Origin: Chromobacterium subtsugae
Lineage (GTDB): Bacteria > Pseudomonadota > Gammaproteobacteria > Burkholderiales > Chromobacteriaceae
Assembly (NCBI RefSeq): GCF_001676875.1
Contig: NZ_JYKA01000026.1
Coordinates: 1-49,706 of the forward strand
Direction: 5' to 3'
DNA length: 49,706 nt
Position numbers and translations under genes: made by a program. The notes under the pieces are model-generated. The model made no database searches. It worked only from the letters and a program-made list of their open reading frames with translations, and had not been told where the DNA came from. Shown here piece after piece: positions 24,978-35,485 of this stretch (position 1 is the first letter of the stretch; each line of letters starts with the position of its first letter).

Positions 24978-26171
24978 ATGCATCCAACCCATGCGGCGAA
25001 CGACCGCGGCTTCTGGCGCATCCTGCTGGTTTTCCTGAAGTTGGGCCTCACCTCCTTCGGCGGCCCGGTCGCCCACCTCGGCTATTTCCGCGCCGAATTC
25101 GTCGAGCGCCGGCGCTGGCTGCCGGAACGCGACTACGCCGACCTGGTGGCGCTATGCCAATTTTTGCCCGGTCCCGCCAGCAGCCAGGTCGGGATGGCGC
25201 TGGGCATGGGCCGGGGCGGACTCGCCGGCGCGCTGGCGGCCTGGCTGGGCTTTACCTTGCCGTCGGCGCTGCTGATGCTGTCGCTGGCGCTGGGCTTGTC
25301 GCATCACGCCCAGGCCGTGCCGCCCGGCGCCTTGCATGGACTGAAGCTGGCCGCGGTGGCGGTGGTGGCGCAGGCGGTGTGGAGCATGGCGCGCCAGCTG
25401 TGCCCAGACCGGCCGCGGTTGACGCTGATGGGCGCAAGCTGTTGCCTGGCCTTGTTGATGCCCGCGCCCTGGCTGTCCTTGGCCGTCATCGCGCTGGCTG
25501 GCGCGGCCGGTCGCCAGTGGCTGACGCCCCCGCCCCAAAGCGCGCCTGGGCTCGACGACGCCACCGCGCCCAGCCGCCGCCGCGGCGCGCTGTGGCTGGC
25601 GCTGTTCTTCGCATTGCTGGCAGGCCTGCCGCTGCTGGCCGCGGCCGGCCCAAGCTACCGGCTGGCCTTGTTCGACGCCTTCTACCGCAGCGGCGCGCTG
25701 GTGTTCGGCGGCGGCCACGTGGTGCTGCCGCTGCTGGAAACCGCGTCCGTCGCCAGCGGCTGGGTGCCCAGGGACGCCTTCCTGGCCGGCTATGGCGCGG
25801 CGCAAGCCTTGCCCGGACCGCTATTCGCCTTCGCGGCCTTTCTCGGCGCCGCCGGCGACGGCAGCTGGCAAAGCGGCGCGCTGGCGCTGGTCGCCATCTT
25901 TCTGCCCGGCTTCCTGTTGCTGGCCGGGGCGCTGCCGTTCTGGCGCCGGCTGCGCGCCGCGCCCGGCGCTCAATCGGCGCTGGCCGGCATCAATGCCGCC
26001 GTGGTCGGCCTGCTGCTCGCCGCGCTGTACCACCCGGCCTGGACCAGCGCGGTGCGCGCGCCGGCCGATTTCGCCGCCGTCCTGCTGGCCTTGCTGGCGC
26101 TGGCCGCATGGAAACTGCCGCCCTGGCTGGTGGTGGGCTTGTGCGCGGCGGCCGGCTGGCTGGCGCTGTAA
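24978..26171 (+). CDS. chrA: Chromate transporter ChrA (long form)
   Basis: 397 residues with two CHR domains in tandem, the long ChrA form. Domain 1 starts at LKLGLTSFGGPVAHLGYFRAEFV and contains ALCQFLPGPASSQVGMALG; domain 2 starts near residue 218 (YRSGALVFGGGHVVLPLLE) and contains GYGAAQALPGPLFAFAAFLG. It is an inner-membrane transporter of the family that exports chromate. Start uncertain: the ATG at 24978 is used; a GTG at 24948 would add 10 residues. Neither has a good ribosome site. It starts 60 bases after the permease gene and could share its transcript. Confidence 0.88.
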   Translation: MHPTHAANDRGFWRILLVFLKLGLTSFGGPVAHLGYFRAEFVERRRWLPERDYADLVALCQFLPGPASSQVGMALGMGRGGLAGALAAWLGFTLPSALLMLSLALGLSHHAQAVPPGALHGLKLAAVAVVAQAVWSMARQLCPDRPRLTLMGASCCLALLMPAPWLSLAVIALAGAAGRQWLTPPPQSAPGLDDATAPSRRRGALWLALFFALLAGLPLLAAAGPSYRLALFDAFYRSGALVFGGGHVVLPLLETASVASGWVPRDAFLAGYGAAQALPGPLFAFAAFLGAAGDGSWQSGALALVAIFLPGFLLLAGALPFWRRLRAAPGAQSALAGINAAVVGLLLAALYHPAWTSAVRAPADFAAVLLALLALAAWKLPPWLVVGLCAAAGWLAL

Positions 26172-26174
26172 ACG

Positions 26175-26198
26175 AAAAAGCCCGCCATGCGGCGGGCT
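26175..26198 (-). terminator. Intrinsic terminator of the S9 peptidase gene
   Basis: AGCCCGCC (26179-26186) and GGCGGGCT (26191-26198) around ATGC; on the minus strand the stem is followed by five T. Lies between convergent chrA and the peptidase gene. Confidence 0.8.
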
Positions 26199-26221
26199 GT
26201 GTAAACGTCTGGCTGGTGGAA

Positions 26222-28087
26222 TCAGTCCAGGTACTTCTTGAAGAATTGCTCCATCGCGCCATAGGCGGCGAAGCGGTTTTCCTCGTTGTGGAAGCCGTGG
26301 CCCTCGTTGTCCTTGACGATGTACTCGACCTCCACGCCGCGCTTCTTCAGCGCGTCGACGATCTGGTTGGACTCGTTGATGTTGACGCGCGGGTCCTTGG
26401 CGCCCTGCAGCACCAGCAGCGGCGACTGGATGCGGTCGACATGGAACACCGGCGAGCGTTCGCGCAGCAGATCCTTATCCTTTTCCGGATTGCCCACCAT
26501 CTCGTACATCGAATCCAGGAACGGCTTCCAGTACGGCGGAATGGTCTTCATGAAGGTGAACAGGTTGGACACGCCGACGTAATCCACCGCGCAACGGTAC
26601 AGCTCCGGCGTTTTGGTGATGCCGGACAAGGTGGCGTAGCCGCCGTAGCTGCCGCCGTAGATGCACACCTTCTTCGGATCGGCCACGCCTTGCTTGACCA
26701 GCCAGTCGACGCCGTCGCTGACGTCATCCTGCATCTTGCCGCCCCACTCCTTGAACGAGGCCTCCCAAAACTGGCGGCCATAGCCGGTGGAGCCGCGGAA
26801 GTTCATCTGCAGCACCGCCCAGCCGCGGCTGGCGAAAAACTGCACTTCCGGGTTGAAATGCCAGCTGTCTCGATACCACGGCCCGCCGTGCGGATTGATG
26901 ATCACCGGCAGGCCCTTGGCGTCTTCCTTGCCCTGCGGCAGTGTCAGGTAGCCGTTGATGGTCAGGCCATCGCGGCTCTGGTACTGGATCGGCTTCATGA
27001 CGGCCATCTTGTCTTCCGGCAGCCACGGCGCCAGCTCGGCCAGCAGTTCCAGCTTGCCGCTGCTCTTGTCATACAGATAGCTCTTGCCGCGGGTGCGGTC
27101 GTTCCAGGCGGTCACGATGAAGCGGGTTTCATCGCGGTTGCTGGAGGTGATGTCCACTTGGTAACCCGGCAGCTTGGCCTCCAGGCCGGATAGCAAGGCT
27201 TCGCTTTGCGCGTCGAAGCACTGGCGGCCCGGCTTGTCGGTTTCAAAGTCGGCGCAGGTGATCACCTTGCGCTTGTGCGAGAAGCCCAGGCCGGCGACGT
27301 CGACATCCTGGCGGGCGTAGACTTCTCTCACTTCCTTGCCGGTTTTCGGGTCGTATTCGACGATGGCGGCCTTGTCGCGGCCCAGGCTGCTGGCCGCGTA
27401 GAAGCGCTGATTGTCGAAGGTGAAGAACAGCGGCGTGAAGTTCTCGCGGAAATTGGTGGTGAAAAGCTTGCGGAAGGGGCCGCCCGGCTCGTCGCGGTAC
27501 AGCACCGTGTTGTTGACGCCGTCGCTTTCGATCGCCAAACGGATATTGCCGTCGTGATCAGTGAGCCAGCCGGCCACCTTGCCCGGATTTTCCGCTTCCA
27601 GCTTCAACTCGCCGGTTTTCAGATTGACGCGGTAAACGTCGAACAGCTCCGGGTTGCGCTTGTTCATCTGCACCAGGAGTTCGTCGTCGCGGTCGACCAG
27701 GCCGTCCACGATGTCGACGCGCACGCCGGGGAACGGCGTCAGGTCCTTGCTCTCGCCGCTGGCGAGATCCACGCTGTACAGGTGGAAGTTTTCATCGCCG
27801 GCGTTGTCCTTCACATACACCAGCCGGTCGTTGCCTTTCCAGAAATAGCCGGACAGGTCGCGGTCCTTGATCGCGGTGACGCGCTGGTCGGGCTTGCCCT
27901 GGCGGCGCACCACGATGTTCTTGCGGCTCTCCCACGGCGACAGGAAAGCCACGCTTTGGCCATCCGGCGACAGGCTGAAGCCGCTTTGCTCGGCGTTGCG
28001 GAAAAAGTCGCGCAGCGGAATATCCGCGGCCAGCGCCGAACCGGCCAACAGCGACGCCGCCAGCGCGGTCAGAATTTGCTTCTGCAT
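26222..28087 (-). CDS. S9 family prolyl-oligopeptidase-like peptidase, secreted
   Basis: 621 residues with a signal peptide ([20 protein letters not shown]). The N-terminal part is a beta-propeller ([18 protein letters not shown] onward), and the C-terminal ~230 residues are an alpha/beta-hydrolase domain. Catalytic triad: Ser480 in GGSYGG, Asp565 in GAKDPRV and His597 in EGHGF. Resembles the alanyl-dipeptidyl-peptidase and acylaminoacyl-peptidase-like members of S9C. Periplasmic or secreted peptide degradation is inferred. Monocistronic. Confidence 0.93.
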   Translation of the reverse strand: MQKQILTALAASLLAGSALAADIPLRDFFRNAEQSGFSLSPDGQSVAFLSPWESRKNIVVRRQGKPDQRVTAIKDRDLSGYFWKGNDRLVYVKDNAGDENFHLYSVDLASGESKDLTPFPGVRVDIVDGLVDRDDELLVQMNKRNPELFDVYRVNLKTGELKLEAENPGKVAGWLTDHDGNIRLAIESDGVNNTVLYRDEPGGPFRKLFTTNFRENFTPLFFTFDNQRFYAASSLGRDKAAIVEYDPKTGKEVREVYARQDVDVAGLGFSHKRKVITCADFETDKPGRQCFDAQSEALLSGLEAKLPGYQVDITSSNRDETRFIVTAWNDRTRGKSYLYDKSSGKLELLAELAPWLPEDKMAVMKPIQYQSRDGLTINGYLTLPQGKEDAKGLPVIINPHGGPWYRDSWHFNPEVQFFASRGWAVLQMNFRGSTGYGRQFWEASFKEWGGKMQDDVSDGVDWLVKQGVADPKKVCIYGGSYGGYATLSGITKTPELYRCAVDYVGVSNLFTFMKTIPPYWKPFLDSMYEMVGNPEKDKDLLRERSPVFHVDRIQSPLLVLQGAKDPRVNINESNQIVDALKKRGVEVEYIVKDNEGHGFHNEENRFAAYGAMEQFFKKYLD

Positions 28088-28269
28088 TGTTCGTTCCCCT
28101 TATCTCTTTGTAGCCGCCCGAGCCAAGCCGGCTTTGCAGGCGGAAGCCACGATGATAATCCCGGCCGCCCTCGCCCACAATATGCCCACATCATCTACAG
28201 AAAATGGCGGGCGACCCGCAAATAACGCCTTGATCTACAATGAAATCAACACCGCCAAGGGAGCACTGC

Positions 28270-29037
28270 ATGCATATCCGAATCCTGGGCGCCTCCGCCT
28301 GCGTCGGCCATCCTGGCCAGACCACCTGCTTTCAGGTGGGCCAGGACACGCTGATAGACTGCGGCACCGGCTGCGGCAGCCTCGATACCGAAGAGATGCT
28401 CGCCATCCGGCGCGTGCTGCTCACCAACAGCCACATCGACCACTGCGCGCTGCTGCCGCTGCTCGCCGACGTCCACGCCGGCTACCGCGGCAGCGGCCTG
28501 GAAGTCTATGGACTGGCGGAAACGCTGAACATTCTGCGCCAGCACCTCTTCAACGGCGCCATCTGGCCGGACTACACCCGCCTGCCCTCGCCGGAATGCC
28601 CATGGCTGCGCATGATGCCGGTGCAGGTCGGCGACACCGTTCCCCTCGTCGACGGCCTGGCCACCGCCCTGCCAGCCCAGCGCCACGTGCCGGCGATGGG
28701 CTGGCTGATAGAAGGCCCGTGGCGGGCGCTGGCCTTCAGCGGCGACTCCGCGCCCTGCCCTGCCTTCTGGCACTGGGTATGCGGCGTGCCGTCGCTGACC
28801 GATGTGATCTGCGAAGTCACCTACAGCAACGACCGCCAGCACGAGGCCGACGAGCAGAGCCATATGGCGCCCGCCACGCTGGCGCCGTTGCTGGCCAATC
28901 TGCCCGCCAATGTTCACCTGTGGATATCGCACGCCTATCCCTGCTGCCGCGACATGCTGCTGCAGGAGATGCAGGGCGGCGCGCCGGCAGGCCTGCGCGT
29001 ATGCCCGTTGAAGGAAGGCACGTTGATCGAGCTGTGA
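28270..29037 (+). CDS. Metallo-beta-lactamase-fold hydrolase, class II cyclic-nucleotide phosphodiesterase-like
   Basis: 255 residues. The metal site follows the pattern SHIDH (LLTNSHIDHCALLPLL, around residue 55), as in class II cAMP phosphodiesterases (CpdP/PDE1), where the usual HxHxDH begins with another residue: here Asn replaces the first His. Later ligands are likely in AFSGDSAPCPAFW and the C-terminal WISHAYP. GGGAG precedes the chosen start at 28270. No signal peptide. Cyclic-nucleotide hydrolysis is a family-level suggestion only. It lies 26 bases before the DUF190 gene, probably co-transcribed. Confidence 0.75.
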   Translation: MHIRILGASACVGHPGQTTCFQVGQDTLIDCGTGCGSLDTEEMLAIRRVLLTNSHIDHCALLPLLADVHAGYRGSGLEVYGLAETLNILRQHLFNGAIWPDYTRLPSPECPWLRMMPVQVGDTVPLVDGLATALPAQRHVPAMGWLIEGPWRALAFSGDSAPCPAFWHWVCGVPSLTDVICEVTYSNDRQHEADEQSHMAPATLAPLLANLPANVHLWISHAYPCCRDMLLQEMQGGAPAGLRVCPLKEGTLIEL

Positions 29038-29063
29038 GCCGCATCCGCCGGAAGGAGCCCGCC

Positions 29064-29381
29064 ATGCAAGGTTATCAGCTGTCGTTTTTCACCCAGCAGG
29101 GACACCGTCATCACGGCGTGCCGCTGGCCGAATGGATACTACAGGAAGCCCACCGCCTGGGCATAGGCGGCGCCACCCTGTTCGCCGCCAGCGAGGGCTT
29201 CGGCAACGACCGCCGCATCCACGCCGCCCGCTTTTTCGAGCTGGCCGACCAGCCCGAGGAAGTGACGATGGCGCTGAGCGCGCACGAGGCCGAGCGCCTG
29301 CTGGAGCGGCTGCGCGAAGAAGGCGTCAAAGTGTTCTACGTGAAAACGCCGGTGGAGTACGGCACGCTGGGCGCGGACTAA
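29064..29381 (+). CDS. DUF190 family PII-like protein
   Basis: 105 residues starting MQGYQLSFFTQQGHRHHG, with a strong GGAAGGAG ribosome site. Matches DUF190: LAEWILQEAHRLGIGGATLF, ASEGFGNDRRIHAARFFELADQPEEVTM and VKVFYVKTPVEYG. The family has a ferredoxin-like, PII-type fold and is often linked to fluoride channel genes (crcB); none is seen here. Small cytoplasmic trimeric sensor by analogy. The last bases overlap the convergent Ntn-hydrolase gene by four bases. Confidence 0.85.
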   Translation: MQGYQLSFFTQQGHRHHGVPLAEWILQEAHRLGIGGATLFAASEGFGNDRRIHAARFFELADQPEEVTMALSAHEAERLLERLREEGVKVFYVKTPVEYGTLGAD

Positions 29382-30397
29382 GCGCGCATGAAGGCGATGT
29401 CGTCCAGCCCCGGCAGCGGGATTTCGCCGCTTTTCACCGCGGCGAAATCGATATCGGCCAGCCTCAGGCCGCAATAACGCATGCCGCCATAGGCGCGCAG
29501 CGCGATTTCGCCGCTGGCCAGCCCCGTCAGCACCGTCCACTGGGTGTGCTCGCGCGCGGCGCCGTCGCGGATGGCGCCGCGCGGCGTCTCCACCGCGCCC
29601 AGCAGCTGGGCGGCCAGCGCATAGGCTGCGCCCAGATCCGCCGCCGGATCGGCGAACTGCTTGAGATAGGCGGCGCGGACAAAGCGCGCCGGCGAGGAAT
29701 AGCCGCCGGGCAGATTGGCCAGGCCGCCACCGCCGCTGGCTTGCAGCTGCAGATTGCCGAACTCCCGCGGCGGCGGATCGTCGGGCGTCAGGCCGAGGTA
29801 ATGGCCCAGATTGTCCAGATGCCAGGGAAACCACGGCGCATTGGCGCAGACGCCCGCCGGATTGCTGTAGATCTTCTGCTGGCCGTCCTGGAACTCCACC
29901 ACGATGGAACGGCCGTCCTTGTCCACGATGGCGGCATGCAACGGCAGCGACTTGGCCAGCCAGGCCGGCAGCCAGAACTGCCGGCTGGGCAGCATCTCCC
30001 AGACGTCGGCCACGCTGGCGCAATGCGCCAGCACCCAGTCGGCGAACAAGGGCGCCAGCACCGTGGTGCCCAGGCTGGAAAATTCCTGGTAGCGGGCATT
30101 CGGCAGCCACAGCAAGCTGACGCTCAGCCCCGCCTCGTTCAGGCCGTCGGTGACGATGCGCTGGGAAATGCCGGGCAGCGGCAAGTGGGAAGAGCAAACG
30201 CCGACATAGCCATGGCGGACCCGCCAGGCCTCGGCGTCGGCCATCTTGCGGAACTCCGCGCCGGCCCACACCGGCTGCGAAAAGCGCTCGCCGCGGCGTT
30301 GCACGTAGAATGCCGGCGTCAGCGGCCGGGAGAAATCCATCGAACGCCCCACCACGACCTGCTTGTCCTGCGACTGCAGCAGAAAATGCGTGCACAT
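29378..30397 (-). CDS. Ntn-hydrolase of the choloylglycine hydrolase / penicillin V acylase family
   Basis: 339 residues starting MCTHFLLQ. After Met removal Cys2 becomes the N-terminal nucleophile, and the family residues near the start (Arg in VVGRSMDF, Asp in the same motif) and the later Asn/Arg positions are recognisable (DGLNEAGLSVSLLWLP; SNPAGVCANAPWFPWHL). The start at 30397 is fixed by the need for Cys2. No signal peptide. The family hydrolyses linear amides such as penicillin V, bile salts or N-acyl-homoserine lactones. The physiological substrate here is unknown. Confidence 0.88.
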   Translation of the reverse strand: MCTHFLLQSQDKQVVVGRSMDFSRPLTPAFYVQRRGERFSQPVWAGAEFRKMADAEAWRVRHGYVGVCSSHLPLPGISQRIVTDGLNEAGLSVSLLWLPNARYQEFSSLGTTVLAPLFADWVLAHCASVADVWEMLPSRQFWLPAWLAKSLPLHAAIVDKDGRSIVVEFQDGQQKIYSNPAGVCANAPWFPWHLDNLGHYLGLTPDDPPPREFGNLQLQASGGGGLANLPGGYSSPARFVRAAYLKQFADPAADLGAAYALAAQLLGAVETPRGAIRDGAAREHTQWTVLTGLASGEIALRAYGGMRYCGLRLADIDFAAVKSGEIPLPGLDDIAFMRA

Positions 30398-30521
30398 GTC
30401 CGTCCCCCCGGCATGCCCGCGCAAACCGCGGCCGCGGCGCCGTCGACGCGACGGACTGCGGGGCAAGACGCTTAGCAAAACGCGTCTCGCCCCGCGGGAA
30501 AACTGGCCTAAATCCCAGGCC

Positions 30522-30731
30522 TCAGAAGCTGACGTCGAAACCGGCGTCGGCCACCGCCGCCGCCAGCTCCTGCGGCGACACCACCGCCGCGTCGTAATCC
30601 ACCGTCGCCCGCTTCTCTTCCAGGCTGACCTGCACTTCGGCGACGCCGGCCATGGTTCCCAGGATGCCGCTCACGCTTTTGACGCAGCCGCCGCAGGTCA
30701 TGCCGTCAATGTTCAAAACCAGTTCAGTCAT
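30522..30731 (-). CDS. copZ: Copper chaperone CopZ-like heavy-metal-binding protein
   Basis: 69 residues, a single HMA domain with the metal motif MTCGGC (Cys13, Cys16) in DGMTCGGCVKSVSGIL. AAGGAG ribosome site. It carries Cu(I) in the cytoplasm and passes it to the ATPase encoded 35 bases upstream. Same strand and close spacing indicate one operon, copA-copZ. A weak AGACGC/GCGTCT hairpin (30466-30487) follows the gene. Confidence 0.9.
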   Translation of the reverse strand: MTELVLNIDGMTCGGCVKSVSGILGTMAGVAEVQVSLEEKRATVDYDAAVVSPQELAAAVADAGFDVSF

Positions 30732-30766
30732 GCTTCTCTCCTTGAAAATCGTCAACCCCGCCGCGC

Positions 30767-33106
<2,340 letters not shown>

Positions 33107-33123
33107 CGTGTCCTCCTGCCCTG

Positions 33124-33154
33124 ATTATATACCCCCAAGGGGTATAAAGCGCAA
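33124..33154 (-). promoter_or_regulatory. copA promoter with CsoR-like palindromic operator
   Basis: TATACCCC-CAA-GGGGTATA (33128-33146) is a perfect 8-3-8 palindrome. On the minus strand a TATAAT -10 box (33129 to 33124) overlaps its end, and TTGCGC (33154 to 33149) is a possible -35 with a long 19-bp spacer. The ACCCC/GGGGT dyad resembles CsoR/FrmR-type operators. The long spacer is also typical of MerR-type activation, but the half-sites do not look like CueR sites. No regulator gene is adjacent. Confidence 0.7.
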
Positions 33155-33235
33155 GCCAGACGCGCCTCGGGCTCTTTACCCGTCGCCGTTGGCGTGTTAA
33201 CAAGACAACTGAACCTGCAACAACAAGGTAGCCTC

Positions 33236-33868
33236 ATGCCCCTGAAACGTTATGGTGCCGACTGCGCATTGATCGTGGTGGATGTGCAGAACAGCTTCTG
33301 TCCCGGCGGCGCGCTGGCCGTCCCCGGCGGCGACGAAGTGGTGCCCTTGATCAACCACCTGGCGCTGCTGTTCGAAAACGTGGTGCTGACCCAGGACTGG
33401 CACCCGGCCGGCCACGTATCGTTCGCCGGCAGCCACCCGGGCAGCAAGCCTTTTCAGACGATAGACCTGCCCTACGGCCCGCAGACGCTGTGGCCGGCGC
33501 ATTGCGTGCAAGGCAGCGTCGGCGCCGACTTCCACCCGGAACTGGAAACCCAGCACGCGCGGCTGATCGTGCGCAAGGGCGGCAACCCGCAGGTGGACAG
33601 CTACTCCGCCTTCGTCGAGGCCGACCGCGCCACCCGCACCGGCCTGGCCGGCTATCTGGACGCGCTGGGGGTGAAAAAGGTCTGGCTGGCCGGCCTCGCC
33701 ACCGATTTTTGCGTGGCCTGGAGCGCCATCGACGCCCGCGCCGCCGGCTTCGAGACTTTCGTGGTCGAAGACGCCTGCCGCGCGATAGACATAGACGGCT
33801 CGCTGGCCGACGCCTGGATGAAGATGCGCCAGGCCGGCGTCAAACGGCTGCGATCGGACGAGGTGTAA
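33236..33868 (+). CDS. pncA: Nicotinamidase
   Basis: 210 residues. Catalytic Asp16 in ALIVVDVQNSFCPGG and the nucleophile Cys in GLATDFCVAWSA. The metal site is in TQDWHPAGHVSF; the catalytic Lys is probably in LIVRKGGNP. It hydrolyses nicotinamide to nicotinate for NAD salvage, in the cytoplasm. Start at 33236 behind AAGG. Divergent from copA. Confidence 0.95.
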   Translation: MPLKRYGADCALIVVDVQNSFCPGGALAVPGGDEVVPLINHLALLFENVVLTQDWHPAGHVSFAGSHPGSKPFQTIDLPYGPQTLWPAHCVQGSVGADFHPELETQHARLIVRKGGNPQVDSYSAFVEADRATRTGLAGYLDALGVKKVWLAGLATDFCVAWSAIDARAAGFETFVVEDACRAIDIDGSLADAWMKMRQAGVKRLRSDEV

Positions 33869-33874
33869 AATGAA

Positions 33875-33899
33875 ATCAGCCGGCACAATGCCGGCTGAT
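33875..33899 (-). terminator. Hairpin between pncA and hicA
   Basis: ATCAGCCGGCA and TGCCGGCTGAT around CAA make an 11-bp stem. Read on the minus strand it is followed by TTCATTTT, so it likely ends the hicBA transcript. Its first bases lie 7 past the pncA stop. Confidence 0.65.
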
Positions 33900-33914
33900 G
33901 TGCATGGATCTCGC

Positions 33915-34109
33915 TCAGAAATGGTGGGGGATTCCGGCCTGTTTCATGATCTCGTTGGCGGTATGCCTGGATCTGATGCTGCCATCCACCGGAAATTTCG
34001 TTTGAGTGATAGGGCTGTACCAGATTTCATGATCACCTTTCCCTTGGCGATCAAAACTGCAGCCATACTCCTTCAGCTTTTTCTTTACCGCAGCGGTAAA
34101 GTCAGTCAC
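33915..34109 (-). CDS. hicA: HicA-type mRNA interferase toxin
   Basis: 64 residues with the compact double-stranded-RNA-binding fold of HicA. The catalytic His is in GKGDHEIWYSP (family pattern GSHxxx), followed by KFPVDGSIRSRHTANEIMKQAGI, the typical basic second half. Starts with GTG at 34109, overlapping the antitoxin gene by 8 bases, with GAGG upstream. A 9-1-9 inverted repeat (34083-34101) lies right after the start codon and may shape translation. Codon use is less GC-rich than in the neighbours, suggesting acquisition. Confidence 0.9.
   Translation of the reverse strand: MTDFTAAVKKKLKEYGCSFDRQGKGDHEIWYSPITQTKFPVDGSIRSRHTANEIMKQAGIPHHF
34083..34101 (-). repeat. Inverted repeat inside the first codons of hicA
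   Basis: CTTTACCGC-A-GCGGTAAAG, a nearly perfect 19-base palindrome directly after the hicA start codon. In the mRNA it can fold into a stable hairpin that could limit ribosome access to the toxin start. Confidence 0.5.
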
Positions 34110-34335
34110 AAATGACCTCGGTCGAGACTTGTTCTGATTTCAGACGAAAACGAATCTCTCCCTCTGGCAATGGTTGATCATTCAACTCCAGCAGCTCTGG
34201 AATGCGTGCCTTGAGCATGGCGACCAATTCCTCCCGAGTCGACGCTTCTGCAACCAGCCCACGCACATCCTTACTGCTCGCGACCCAGACCCCGGCTTCG
34301 CCATCCCAGATCGCATGAACCGAAAACGGCTTCAT
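34102..34335 (-). CDS. HicB-like antitoxin, DUF1902 type
   Basis: 77 residues. Opens MKPFSVHAIWDGEAGVWVASSKDVRGLVAEASTREEL, the partial RNase H-like HicB fold seen in DUF1902 antitoxins. There is no C-terminal ribbon-helix-helix or HTH domain, so it probably neutralises HicA but binds DNA weakly or not at all. AGGAG ribosome site. Antitoxin first, toxin second with an 8-base overlap, the reverse of the commoner hicA-hicB order. Confidence 0.82.
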   Translation of the reverse strand: MKPFSVHAIWDGEAGVWVASSKDVRGLVAEASTREELVAMLKARIPELLELNDQPLPEGEIRFRLKSEQVSTEVICD

Positions 34336-34413
34336 GTCGCTCTCCTGCCATTCTCATTTGAATCAATAGCCTACCAAGGCGTAGCTTCATCATGGCACCG
34401 CGAAGATGGAGCG

Positions 34414-35478
34414 TCAAATCCACCGCCGCTTCCAGAACCACCAGCTCATGCAGGCGGAAATCCCGCCCATCGCCAGCAGCACGATGAAGTAGCCGTAGTG
34501 CCACTTCAACTCCGGCATGTACTCGAAGTTCATGCCGTAGATGCCGGCGATCAGCGTCAGCGGCATGAAGATCATCGTGATCACCGTCAGCACCCGCATC
34601 TGCAGATTGAGCCGGTGCGACTGGGTGGACAGATAGAGGTCCATCATGTCGCCGACCATTTCGCGGTTCATCTCCAGCGATTCCAGCACATGGACCACGT
34701 GGTCGTAGGCGTCGCGCAGGTAGACGCGGGTATCCTCGCCGAAGCGCTCCTCGTCGCCGCGGTTCAGCGACAGCAGCACCTCGCGCAGCGGCAGCAGCGC
34801 GCGCCTCAGCTTCAGGCAATCGCGCTTCAGCCGCTGGATCTGGCGCAGCACGCCGTTGTCGCGGCCGGCCAGCAGCTGGCCGTCGGTGCGCTCCACCTTG
34901 TCGTTGAACTGGCCGAGCACGCCGAAGTAGTCGTCAATGATGGCGTCCAGCAATGAATAAGCCAGGTAGTCGGCGCCGCGCCGCCGCAGCGCGCCGCGGC
35001 CCTTGCGCAGCCGCTCTCGCACCTGCTCGAACACCCCGGTCGGCTTTTCCTGGAACGACAGCACGAAACCGTCGCCCAGCACCAGGTACATCTGGTCGGA
35101 CTGCAGCCGCCCGCCCTGCTGGTAGTCGAACACCCGGCAGGCCAGGAACAGGTAATCGTCGTAGTCTTCCAGCTTGGGCCGCTGGCGCGCATTGAGGATG
35201 TCCTCCTGCACCAGCGGGTGCAGGCCGAAGCGCTCGCCTATCGCCTGGATGGCGGCGGCGTCGCTGAGGCCGTAGACGTTGAGCCACAGCACCTCGCCGC
35301 GGCGGCGGTAGCTCGCCAGATTGGCCAGCGGCAGCTCGGCCAGCTCGATCGCCTCATCGGCGCAAAAATCGAACAAGGACAGTTTGGTGCCGGCATGCTT
35401 GGCCTCGCCCACCGACAGCAGCGTCCCCGCCTGTTCGCCCAGCGTGGGCAGCCGCTCCTTCAATTCCGGGTGCCGCAT
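34414..35478 (-). CDS. corA: CorA-family magnesium/divalent cation transporter
   Basis: 354 residues. A long cytoplasmic domain, then two membrane helices at the C-terminus separated by the GMN selectivity motif (YGMNFEYMPEL), ending in a basic tail (WKRRWI). Forms pentameric Mg2+ channels in the inner membrane. Close to the CorA subgroup with FMPLTLIAGIYGMNFEYMPEL. Start at 35478 (MRHPELKERL), 7 bases after the ppx stop, so it is in the same operon as ppx. Confidence 0.93.
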   Translation of the reverse strand: MRHPELKERLPTLGEQAGTLLSVGEAKHAGTKLSLFDFCADEAIELAELPLANLASYRRRGEVLWLNVYGLSDAAAIQAIGERFGLHPLVQEDILNARQRPKLEDYDDYLFLACRVFDYQQGGRLQSDQMYLVLGDGFVLSFQEKPTGVFEQVRERLRKGRGALRRRGADYLAYSLLDAIIDDYFGVLGQFNDKVERTDGQLLAGRDNGVLRQIQRLKRDCLKLRRALLPLREVLLSLNRGDEERFGEDTRVYLRDAYDHVVHVLESLEMNREMVGDMMDLYLSTQSHRLNLQMRVLTVITMIFMPLTLIAGIYGMNFEYMPELKWHYGYFIVLLAMGGISACMSWWFWKRRWI

Positions 35479-35485
35479 CCGCCGC

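Noticed and set aside
25154-27193. Plus-strand open frame of about 680 codons across chrA and the S9 peptidase
   Set aside because: It runs out of frame through chrA and antisense through the peptidase gene, both of which have clear domains.
28990-29064. Fluoride riboswitch before the DUF190 gene
   Set aside because: Only 26 bases separate it from the preceding gene, too short for the motif, and no crcB gene is present.
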